NCBI GenBank assembly: GCA_002420315.1 | Contig: DIHU01000006.1 | Location: 1 to 12,733, forward strand | Reading direction: 5' to 3' | Length of the DNA stretch: 12,733 bases | Source of the DNA: Akkermansiaceae bacterium UBA5688 | GTDB taxonomy: Bacteria > Verrucomicrobiota > Verrucomicrobiia > Verrucomicrobiales > Akkermansiaceae | Part shown: positions 7,284 through 12,733 of the stretch, in pieces | How positions within the stretch are numbered: position 1 is the stretch's first letter | Layout of the letters: each line of letters begins with the position of its first letter | Position numbers and translations under genes: made by a program | The notes under the pieces: model-generated | Told to the model about the DNA's origin: nothing | Databases searched by the model: none | Seen by the model: only the letters and a program-made list of their open reading frames with translations

Positions 7284-8669
7284 ATGAAACGTGCCGCAAA
7301 GATAATCTGCATTTTGTCTCTCATCATTCTTATTCCTTTAGGAGTTCAGAAACTAATTCAATATCAACAACTTCCTGATTCAATTACCATTGCTACCGGA
7401 AGAGAGGGAGGCCGTTATCTTGAAATAGCGAAGGCTCTAGGGGGGAGAATTGAGCAGGATTACGGAGTAAAGGTTAAGTATGTCGAGTCTGCCGGTTCGA
7501 TTGAAAATATAAGATCAGTTAATTCAGGAGAAGTTCAGTTTGCCCTTTTTCAATCTAACGCAATTAAAAATTTTACTGAATATCCGGATGTGAGAACGGT
7601 CGCTAATGTTTTCCCCGAGGTAATGATTGCACATGTTAGGAAGGGCCTTGGATTTGATCCGTTTTTAGAAGGAACTATTGACGGAAAACTGATTAATGTT
7701 TCGATGGGAGAAAAAGATTCAGGGAATGCAGTGACTAGTCATGCGATTCTCGAATTTTATGAAGGGACCCAGACTAGAATGAAACCCCATTATCTCAGTT
7801 ACGAGCAAACAAAACAGAGTATGAAAGATGGGAGCATTGATTTAGCTCTAATTACTACTGAAAAAAACGCTTCGATTCAGCAGGAAATGACGACTAAGGA
7901 AGGGACCACTATTATAGGACTCCCTTTGGTGGAATCCCTTTTGGATCAAAACCCTGAATTTGATAGTTACTCAATTCCAGCAGGATTTTATGGAGTTCAC
8001 CCTGAGGTTCTTCCGGCACAAAACACTTCGACAGTCGCGGTCAACGCCCAGCTCATTTGCAGTAAGAATGTCAGCCCTTCAATGGCAACATTGATGACCG
8101 AGATTTTAATGGATCCAGAATTTATTTCGAGTCAAGGCCTCACAGATCTGCGTCTCAGAGCAAATCAATACGCAATCTCTGAGGGCGCGATCCCAACGCA
8201 TGAGGGAGCACTTCATTTTTTTGAGCCAGAATTAAAGCCCCCCCTTAATCCCGATTTCGTAGAGGCGACTGAAGGCATGAGATCCTTTTTAGTCTCTATC
8301 ATCATAGCCTTTTACTTTATTTTCCGATGGAGCAGGAAACGCAAACAGATAAAATCTGGTCACCATCTAGATCTTTATTTGCACCGATTATTAGATATCG
8401 AAAATGATCAAATCAAGCTCGATGAAGGGGGCGCTAGTGAAGATGAAATACTAGAGCTGGAGCGCCTTCTTGATGAAGTAACGAAGTTACGGCAAAAGGC
8501 TTTATCATCTTTTAGTGCAAATGATTTTAACGAGGATTCAGGATTCGAATGCTTTATTTTAATGTCTAATTCTCTTACTGAGAAAATTAACGCTAAACTC
8601 ACAAGACAAAGGCTTTGTAAGCAAATCTCATCGGTTGGGGATCAAATTGTCTCCAGAGGCGATAGTTGA
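7284..8669 (+). CDS. TAXI-type solute-binding protein anchored at both ends, with cytoplasmic tail
   Basis: Residues 4-26 form an N-terminal hydrophobic segment. Residues about 33-312 match the TAXI (TRAP-associated extracytoplasmic immunogenic) binding-protein fold: it opens 'SITIATGREGGRYLEIAKAL', continues 'VKYVESAGSIENIRSVNSGE' and closes 'AIPTHEGALHFFEPE', where family members have the 'hP GA ..yy.e' ending. A second membrane helix at about 333-349 is followed by positive residues (RWSRKRK) and a 110-residue acidic, helical, probably coiled-coil cytoplasmic tail. Normal TAXI proteins are soluble and serve a fused TRAP permease; no permease gene is present here. The build suggests a ligand sensor or a membrane-held scaffold. 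It is first in a same-strand run leading to the MNIO gene, 65 nt before the next gene. No Shine-Dalgarno is visible. The ligand is unknown. Confidence 0.8.
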   Translation: MKRAAKIICILSLIILIPLGVQKLIQYQQLPDSITIATGREGGRYLEIAKALGGRIEQDYGVKVKYVESAGSIENIRSVNSGEVQFALFQSNAIKNFTEYPDVRTVANVFPEVMIAHVRKGLGFDPFLEGTIDGKLINVSMGEKDSGNAVTSHAILEFYEGTQTRMKPHYLSYEQTKQSMKDGSIDLALITTEKNASIQQEMTTKEGTTIIGLPLVESLLDQNPEFDSYSIPAGFYGVHPEVLPAQNTSTVAVNAQLICSKNVSPSMATLMTEILMDPEFISSQGLTDLRLRANQYAISEGAIPTHEGALHFFEPELKPPLNPDFVEATEGMRSFLVSIIIAFYFIFRWSRKRKQIKSGHHLDLYLHRLLDIENDQIKLDEGGASEDEILELERLLDEVTKLRQKALSSFSANDFNEDSGFECFILMSNSLTEKINAKLTRQRLCKQISSVGDQIVSRGDS

Positions 8670-8734
8670 ACTGCCTAGGGTTTAGAATGCCTTCAAATAG
8701 TGCCCCAATTGACCTGAAAAAGAAATGAAGATAT

Positions 8735-9940
8735 ATGAATAAGACAGAATTTATAAATGCGGTCAATACCGTCAAAGCTAACAGACTAATGTCTGCAGAA
8801 ACTGATGCCTCATTGGCTCCTTTTAAGGAATCTCCAATATCTTTTGATTTGGAGCTTATTTCCTCTACCAAAACTCTCGGTTCTCAGGGAGGGGCTGCAT
8901 ATACCGGCGGCTATAGTATTGTCTGTTGTGTCAAGAATGAGGACGTAGAAGTGCAAGTCCTTTTGGGACCTAATAGCAACAAAATGATAGAGTCGCTTAA
9001 TAAGGGCGACAATTTAACCGAAGAATTGAAGTTTGTGTCGTATGATTCACTCTTTCAAAGACCAATAATGGGACAGGTCACTTCTGGCTCCAGCTTGGAA
9101 GACAAGGTTGAGAAAAATGATGAGAAAATTAAAGGCCCCCCACCGCTTATTGTGTCTGACCTAAAAGCGGATTCGGAACACAGCACTTCTAAAAAACACC
9201 ATTCTACCGTGAATTCTTTGGAGGTAGAAAGTAGCGAACAAAAAGCTGAAATTCCTACAATAGACTCTAGTGGAAATTCGAACACACATCCTGCACAAGC
9301 AAGCGTTTCACTATCGAACGCTCCTCCTCGGCGGAAGAGCAATGGCAAGCTCCTTACTTTCAGTTTAATAGCCGGAACTCTGCTCATAGCCGGTATCGTC
9401 CTATTATTTAATCTTTTAAGTAACGGGGTTAAATCTGATGCCGATGTAAAATGGACCTCGGAAAGAGAATTTACTGCCATCTATAGCGTGAATGAGGTCA
9501 GGACGATTGAAGCTAAACTTAAATATCTTGGTAAATCACCAGATCTACCCTTTCAGGGCAAGGGACCAAGCTACGATTGGCGCAGTCGCAATACTGATTT
9601 TTATACCTCCTCAATGACAAATCTAACAAGCCATCCGATCAGGATAAAATCGATTCACTATAAATTAAAAAAGGGAAATTTTTCCGGGAAAAATCCCCAG
9701 GATGAATCATACCTGAAGAGCTATTGGACGAGTACTATTATCCTTCCCGGCGAAACTGTAACCCGCAAAAATAATTGGACCTGGGGTAAGGCCCAAACAA
9801 ACACCCTAACGAAGACGTATTCTTTACAGATTGAAATGGGTGAAGATAAGGTTGCAGATCCTGCTGATCCGTTTTTTCCAAAAGAGGATCAGGACCCCAT
9901 TGAATTTGAGGTGCAATTCCCTTTGAAGTTTATTAGATGA
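8735..9940 (+). CDS. Single-span membrane protein of unknown function
   Basis: I do not recognise this 401-residue protein. Visible parts: a probable cytoplasmic N-terminal domain (residues about 36-115, with 'GGAAYTGGYSIVCCV' and 'FVSYDSLFQRPIMGQ'); a low-complexity Ser/Lys/Glu-rich linker (about 116-204) ending in positive residues (PPRRKSNGK); one membrane helix (about 206-227, LLTFSLIAGTLLIAGIVLLF); and a likely periplasmic C-terminal domain (about 235-401) rich in Trp, Tyr and Ser/Thr, ending in strands. Positive charges before the helix support an N-in, C-out topology. It lies between the TAXI-like gene (65 nt upstream) and the MNIO gene, which starts only 4 nt after its stop, so co-transcription with the MNIO gene is likely. 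A role as an envelope partner of the modified peptides is speculation. Confidence 0.75.
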   Translation: MNKTEFINAVNTVKANRLMSAETDASLAPFKESPISFDLELISSTKTLGSQGGAAYTGGYSIVCCVKNEDVEVQVLLGPNSNKMIESLNKGDNLTEELKFVSYDSLFQRPIMGQVTSGSSLEDKVEKNDEKIKGPPPLIVSDLKADSEHSTSKKHHSTVNSLEVESSEQKAEIPTIDSSGNSNTHPAQASVSLSNAPPRRKSNGKLLTFSLIAGTLLIAGIVLLFNLLSNGVKSDADVKWTSEREFTAIYSVNEVRTIEAKLKYLGKSPDLPFQGKGPSYDWRSRNTDFYTSSMTNLTSHPIRIKSIHYKLKKGNFSGKNPQDESYLKSYWTSTIILPGETVTRKNNWTWGKAQTNTLTKTYSLQIEMGEDKVADPADPFFPKEDQDPIEFEVQFPLKFIR

Positions 9941-9944
9941 CTAG

Positions 9945-10811
9945 ATGAGTAATATTTCTAATCTACAGATCCTTAGCGATATCCCTAAACTTGGATCGGG
10001 TATCGGATTTAGGGGGCCTTGGTTCTATCCGCTTACCTCGGGTGAGGGCAGGAAAATTGATTTTCTTGAAATAACTGCTGATCATTTCATGGATGCTCCT
10101 AATTGGAAAATTGATCAACTTAAGAAGCTTAATGAATCTTTCACTCTCATCCCTCATGCCCTTGATCTTTCCATCGGTTCGAGCGAAGGGATCGATGAAG
10201 TTTACCTAGAAAAACTTGCCGAAGTTGTCGATCTTACATGCCCGCCTTACTGGAGTGAGCACTTGGCTTTCACCAAAGCTGCGGGCTTAGAGCTTGGACA
10301 CCTTGCACCTTTACCTTTTACTAATGAGGCCGTTGATGTTGTCTCTTCTAATATTGAAAAGATTAGTTCAGTCATTGGGAAGCCTTTGATTCTTGAAAAT
10401 ATCACATATGGAATAGCTATGCCTGGTCATGAAATGAGTGAGGCAGAATTTATTGCAAAGGTTCTAAGTTCTTCAAGTTGTGGGTGGTTACTTGATGTGA
10501 CCAACCTTTATATTAATTCAGTAAATCATTCATTTGATCCGATACTTTTTCTTCAACAAGCTCCTACAGAACGAGTTGTGCAGTTGCACTATGTGGGATT
10601 CACGAAAAACACAAAAGGTTACCTCATCGATGACCATGGAAGCGCAGTGAATGAAGAGATTTGGGCGCTAATGGATGAAGTAATAAATCAATGTCGAGGG
10701 GTGAAAGGAACAATCTTAGAAAGAGATTCAAAATTGCCTTCATTCAATGAAATCATTGAAGAAACTGACCGCGCCCGTAATCTTGGTAGGAAACACAAGC
10801 GGTGGGACTAA
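9945..10811 (+). CDS. DUF692/MNIO multinuclear non-heme iron oxidative enzyme
   Basis: The 288-residue product is a full-length DUF692 (MNIO) TIM-barrel protein, the superfamily of MbnB, TglH and ChrH, which oxidatively rearrange Cys (in some cases other) residues in ribosomally made peptides. Expected metal-ligand motifs occur in order: His71 in 'PHALDLSIGS', Glu105-His106 in 'SEHLAF', Glu151-Asn152 in 'LENITYG', Asp184 and Asn187 in 'LLDVTNLY', His215 in 'QLHYVGF', Asp230-His231 in 'IDDHGSAV' and Glu259 in 'TILERD'. No essential residue appears lost, so it should be active. The protein is cytoplasmic with no signal. It starts 4 nt after the preceding stop and overlaps the next gene by 10 nt, a tight operon. 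Family assignment rests on motifs; the chemistry and substrate are inferred, with the two Cys-rich peptides at 11374-11818 as best candidates. Confidence 0.93.
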   Translation: MSNISNLQILSDIPKLGSGIGFRGPWFYPLTSGEGRKIDFLEITADHFMDAPNWKIDQLKKLNESFTLIPHALDLSIGSSEGIDEVYLEKLAEVVDLTCPPYWSEHLAFTKAAGLELGHLAPLPFTNEAVDVVSSNIEKISSVIGKPLILENITYGIAMPGHEMSEAEFIAKVLSSSSCGWLLDVTNLYINSVNHSFDPILFLQQAPTERVVQLHYVGFTKNTKGYLIDDHGSAVNEEIWALMDEVINQCRGVKGTILERDSKLPSFNEIIEETDRARNLGRKHKRWD

Positions 10812-11362
10812 AAGAAATACAGGAACAATTCGTTAAATTATCGCTTGATAAGCAGACGAGAGAGCGGGCTTTTCAAGCCAACTCGGACCTTGCAAGCGAG
10901 TTTGATGACCAAGAACAATCATTGAAGAATCATGCGTTTTCTCTTGTCAGAAAAAGACTAGGGGCGGTTAAAGGCATACTTAGTAGCACAAGAGCCGTTC
11001 TGGGTGATTATTTTGATGAGGAATTTTTAAAGTATGCGCAAGTATCACCCTCCCCCACTGGTCTTAATAGGCATCGATCCGATGCTATTAATTTTTCTGA
11101 TTGGTTAATCGAAAAACTTTCCGCGACGGGCCACCATAAAGGCATTGATGTTTTATTGTCGCATGAGCTAGTTCCGGTCCGAATGTGGATGAACAAGAAG
11201 CAGTTTCGTTTACAATTCTATCTAAGAAACCCCTCTCAGCTAATAGAGCTCTCGAAAAAATATTCTTCGATTTCTAGGGCCAGAATTTCTCCGACCCTCA
11301 TGATTTGGAAAGAAGCGCCCAATGGGTCGCCAGGCTATCATTGGAGATCCTTCAGCCTCTAG
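10802..11362 (+). CDS. MNIO partner protein, SCO6045-like
   Basis: The gene starts at GTG 10802 inside the last codons of the MNIO gene, a 10-nt overlap. An in-frame TAG four codons upstream of the GTG leaves no earlier start, and GGTAGGA about 10 nt upstream could serve as ribosome site, so translation is probably coupled. The 186-residue product has an N-terminal segment with Arg20 and Phe24, then a helical core (about 45-102) with 'LVRKRLGAVKGIL', 'TRAVLGDYFDEEFLKYA' and 'RHRSDAINFSDWL'. That pattern fits the SCO6045-like C-terminal domain that accompanies some DUF692 genes, as DUF2063/MbnC-type proteins accompany others. The C-terminal ~75 residues are beta-rich and may bind the substrate peptide. 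Likely role: a substrate-presenting subunit of the MNIO complex. The partner role is well supported by overlap; the exact family name is from memory. Confidence 0.8.
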   Translation: MGLKEIQEQFVKLSLDKQTRERAFQANSDLASEFDDQEQSLKNHAFSLVRKRLGAVKGILSSTRAVLGDYFDEEFLKYAQVSPSPTGLNRHRSDAINFSDWLIEKLSATGHHKGIDVLLSHELVPVRMWMNKKQFRLQFYLRNPSQLIELSKKYSSISRARISPTLMIWKEAPNGSPGYHWRSFSL

Positions 11363-11373
11363 TCACAGGAATT

Positions 11374-11571
11374 TTATTCACCACCACCACAACCGCCACC
11401 ACAACTACTGCCACAACTACTGCCTCCGCTATCACCCGAACTACAACTGCTACAACCTCCACTACAACCGCTACCTCCTCCACCGCGGCTACTTCCAGAA
11501 GCTTTTGAAGCAATCCAACCAATCAGAGCCCCAAGGCAAAGAATAATTAACAAGAATATTACTATTTCCAT
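11374..11571 (-). CDS. Membrane-anchored Cys/Gly/Ser-rich small peptide 1 (candidate MNIO substrate)
   Basis: A 65-residue product. Residues 2-21 form a single hydrophobic helix (EIVIFLLIILCLGALIGWIA), followed by positive residues Lys23 and Arg29 and a tail made almost only of Gly, Ser and Cys. Tail cysteines are at 36, 40, 43, 53, 57 and 61; the last three follow a strict CxxxC spacing (SSCGSSCGGGCGGGE). An acidic N-terminus and positive residues after the helix favour N-out, C-in topology, which would leave the tail in the cytoplasm within reach of the MNIO enzyme. The gene is tail-to-tail with the MNIO partner gene, stops only 11 nt apart. It has a clear paralogue upstream on the same strand. 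Thr-rich frames on the opposite strand are its shadow. Alternatives: a metal-binding or structural surface peptide. Confidence 0.8.
   Translation of the reverse strand: MEIVIFLLIILCLGALIGWIASKASGSSRGGGGSGCSGGCSSCSSGDSGGSSCGSSCGGGCGGGE
11396..11424. repeat. 29-nt exact repeat shared by the two peptide genes (copy 1)
   Basis: This stretch is identical to 11670-11698 and encodes the 'SSCGSSCGG' tail on the minus strand in the same frame of both peptide genes. Identity at nucleotide level, including third positions, points to a recent duplication or gene conversion. Confidence 0.8.
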
Positions 11572-11641
11572 AACATTATAATTTTAAAGGACTATCTCGT
11601 CTTAACACAATTCATAGTGCTCTAGTAACTCAAGAAAACTT

Positions 11642-11818
11642 CTATCCGCCACAACCACCACCACAACCACCACCACAACTACTGCCACAACTACTGCCGC
11701 CGGAACTACTACAACCGGAACTTCCGCCGCCACTTCCACCGCCTTTACTCGAGGACGCAGCAGCGATTAAAAAAACAACGAAACAAATTCCAAGTATTAT
11801 AAATACACCTCCATCCAT
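11642..11818 (-). CDS. Membrane-anchored Cys/Gly/Ser-rich small peptide 2 (candidate MNIO substrate)
   Basis: A 58-codon gene, short enough to be missed by common length cut-offs. Residues about 4-21 form a hydrophobic helix (GVFIILGICFVVFLIAAA), followed by Lys25 and a Gly/Ser/Cys tail with cysteines at 36, 44, 48, 52 and 56, the last four at exact four-residue spacing (SCGSSCGGGCGGGCGG). It shares with peptide 1 an acidic residue at position 2, Cys12 within the helix, Cys36 and the C-terminal pattern, so the two are paralogues. It ends 70 nt before the start of peptide 1 on the same strand, so a two-gene transcript is likely. No good Shine-Dalgarno precedes the ATG. The chosen start fits the paralogue; another nearby upstream ATG is in a different frame that stops after eight codons. 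Confidence 0.8.
   Translation of the reverse strand: MDGGVFIILGICFVVFLIAAASSSKGGGSGGGSSGCSSSGGSSCGSSCGGGCGGGCGG
11670..11698. repeat. 29-nt exact repeat shared by the two peptide genes (copy 2)
   Basis: Second copy of the 29-nt identical stretch at 11396-11424, inside the tail of peptide 2. The internal CCACAACTACTG pattern repeats twice in each copy because the encoded Cys-Gly-Ser-Ser unit repeats. Confidence 0.8.
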
Positions 11819-11855
11819 ACCATTAGAAGAATGTTCAAACCTTTCCCGTAATACA

Positions 11856-11861
11856 ATTATA
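11856..11861 (-). promoter_or_regulatory. Possible -10 box for the peptide genes
   Basis: A perfect TATAAT reads on the minus strand about 38 nt upstream of the ATG of peptide 2, giving a leader of about 30 nt if used. No convincing -35 hexamer lies 16-18 nt further upstream, and the region is AT-rich, so chance is a real possibility. Confidence 0.3.
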
Positions 11862-11914
11862 AAAAGGTATTAATTTTGTAATAGACTTACAAAACTCAGA
11901 TCATTAGCGTGATG

Positions 11915-11937
11915 GGTAGATAAATATTTATTCTACC
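11915..11937. promoter_or_regulatory. Near-perfect palindrome, candidate operator
   Basis: Arms GGTAGA (11915-11920) and TCTACC (11932-11937) flank the self-complementary core TAAATATTTA (11921-11930), with one extra T, so almost the whole 23 nt is symmetric. It lies 17 nt before ATG 11955, in the divergent region between peptide 2 and the nucleotidyltransferase-like gene. A dimeric repressor site is the natural reading; a leader hairpin controlling translation is the alternative. A terminator is unlikely because no transcript is expected to end here and no U-run follows. Confidence 0.45.
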
Positions 11938-11954
11938 TCTTAACTACTAAAACA

Positions 11955-12680
11955 ATGAATCCCGCTATTCCTAAAACTCTAGCCTCTGACATCAACTCAT
12001 TTACCTCTAACCTTGAAAAGGATCTGGGAGATTCACTTGTTTCAGTTGTCCTCTATGGAGGTTTGGTTAAGAACCAAATGATCAGAGAGACTGACCGCGT
12101 AAAAATAATGGTGGTCGTCAAGAGCGTTAAAATTTCAAGCTTAAATAAGGTTGGTGATGCTCTTTCATCGACAAAGAGAGCCAAGCAAATTCAATTATTG
12201 ACCCTCACTCCTGCAGACCTGAGTAGCTCCACTGACGTTTTTCCTATCAAGTTCCTAGATATGCAGCAAGACTACGAGATCCTCCATGGTGATGATCTTG
12301 TTAAAGATCTTGAAGTTGGGAGGGACCATTTAAGGATCCGATGCGAACAAGAGATCAAAAATTTGATGCTGAAATTGCGCTCGATGTATTTGCGCTCTCG
12401 TAAAGACAGCAAGGTTCTTCAGAAAGTTTTACTTAAAGCATATTACAGCTTTCTTCAATCTGGTGATGCTCTCGCAGAATTAAAAACTGGAAAAGTTTAC
12501 CGCAAAGAGAATGAGGTTCTTGATGGGATTGAATCGATAGGACTCGATTCGGCCTTGATGAAAAAGATCCAAGCATTACGAACATCTGAATCAGCTCCAG
12601 ACCAAGAGACTTTACATGATCTTTATGAGCAGTTTATGGAGATGATAGTGAAAGCTGCTGAAATCGCAGACCAAGCCTGA
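11955..12680 (+). CDS. Nucleotidyltransferase-fold protein with degenerate active site
   Basis: The 241-residue protein opens with a segment resembling the minimal nucleotidyltransferase core: 'SVVLYGG' (residues 30-36), then 'ETDRVKIMVVV' (46-55). In active members the first motif is G-S/G and the second D-x-D/E; here Asp47 is present but the second acidic position is Val49, so catalysis is doubtful. A middle part reads 'FLDMQQDYEILHGDDLVKDL' (100-119), the usual arrangement in this group. The C-terminal ~120 residues are helical, resembling the helical domain attached to such cores. No HEPN RX4-6H motif is seen. The protein is cytoplasmic, possibly a non-catalytic binding or regulatory relative. 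It is divergent from the peptide genes and probably co-transcribed with a gene beyond the right edge. The link to the MNIO system is by position only. Confidence 0.7.
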   Translation: MNPAIPKTLASDINSFTSNLEKDLGDSLVSVVLYGGLVKNQMIRETDRVKIMVVVKSVKISSLNKVGDALSSTKRAKQIQLLTLTPADLSSSTDVFPIKFLDMQQDYEILHGDDLVKDLEVGRDHLRIRCEQEIKNLMLKLRSMYLRSRKDSKVLQKVLLKAYYSFLQSGDALAELKTGKVYRKENEVLDGIESIGLDSALMKKIQALRTSESAPDQETLHDLYEQFMEMIVKAAEIADQA

Positions 12681-12725
12681 TTTTTTTCGATAATCATGCC
12701 GGCAGGAACCTTTAATTTCAGTGTT

Positions 12726-12733
12726 AAGGAGGA
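12726..12733 (+). promoter_or_regulatory. Strong Shine-Dalgarno of a gene starting just outside the window
   Basis: AAGGAGGA at the last eight bases is the strongest ribosome-binding sequence in the window. It lies about 45 nt after the stop of the nucleotidyltransferase-like gene, so the next start codon should fall within about ten bases beyond the edge, on the same strand. The gene itself cannot be identified. Confidence 0.6.

Noticed and set aside
7284..8669. Classical TRAP transporter locus
   Set aside because: Only the binding domain is present. No DctQ/DctM or fused permease gene occurs in the window, and this protein has its own second membrane helix.
11305..11546. Thr-rich and His/Tyr/Asn-rich plus-strand open frames
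   Set aside because: They are the antisense reading of the Gly/Ser/Cys codon repeats of peptide 1 and overlap the end of the MNIO partner gene. The minus-strand frame has a membrane helix and a paralogue; these do not.
11380..11700. Short CCACAACTACTG-type repeats that could suggest a CRISPR or minisatellite
   Set aside because: Units are 3-12 nt with no spacers, and the periodicity is explained by repeated Cys-Gly-Ser codons in two coding frames.
9945..11818. Bufferin or methanobactin operon
   Set aside because: The peptides are not secreted-type precursors with a cleavable signal and metallophore core, and the partner resembles the SCO6045-like rather than the DUF2063/MbnC type.
11955..12680. 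MNT/HEPN toxin-antitoxin module
   Set aside because: The nucleotidyltransferase motif lacks its second acidic residue, no HEPN RX4-6H motif is visible, and no small partner gene is adjacent on the same strand inside the window.

Overview
The window looks like a chromosomal segment from a marine-type member of the PVC group, most likely Verrucomicrobiota. This is inferred, not proven. The grounds are long secreted proteins ending in a module of the 'Y.V..S.dL..W/F ... FFR(V/I)' type, an exo-sialidase-like BNR protein, an exported SMP-30-like propeller, poor Shine-Dalgarno sites at most genes, and moderate GC content. There are no rRNA, tRNA, CRISPR or intact insertion sequences.

Left half (1-7030), an export and carbohydrate region. 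The start of a secreted protein runs off the left edge on the minus strand (401 down to 1). Across a divergent intergenic region lies a large secreted protein with a 226-residue internal duplication (819-3467, +). It converges on a five-Asp-box sialidase-like protein (3871-5616, -). Next comes an SMP-30/gluconolactonase-like propeller (6001-6951, +), flanked by two degenerate copies of the same short non-coding repeat and, upstream, a GC-rich nested inverted repeat.

Right half (7284-12733), an AT-richer accessory-looking block. Four plus-strand genes are closely packed: a TAXI-type solute-binding protein anchored at both ends with a cytoplasmic helical tail, an unrecognised single-span membrane protein, a DUF692/MNIO multinuclear iron oxidase of the MbnB/TglH/ChrH superfamily with all expected metal-ligand motifs, and a partner protein resembling the SCO6045-like family that overlaps the MNIO gene by 10 nt. 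Facing them on the minus strand are two very small paralogous genes (65 and 58 codons). Each encodes one N-terminal membrane helix followed by a Gly/Ser/Cys tail with Cys every four residues. They are the obvious candidate substrates of the MNIO enzyme. A divergent gene for a nucleotidyltransferase-fold protein with a damaged active site follows, and a strong Shine-Dalgarno at the right edge announces another gene outside the window.

Main hypothesis: the MNIO and its partner modify, or load metal onto, the Cys-rich tails of two membrane-anchored peptides. The TAXI-like sensor and the 401-residue membrane protein would be accessory envelope components. The enzyme family is firm. The substrate assignment rests on proximity, Cys pattern and predicted topology.
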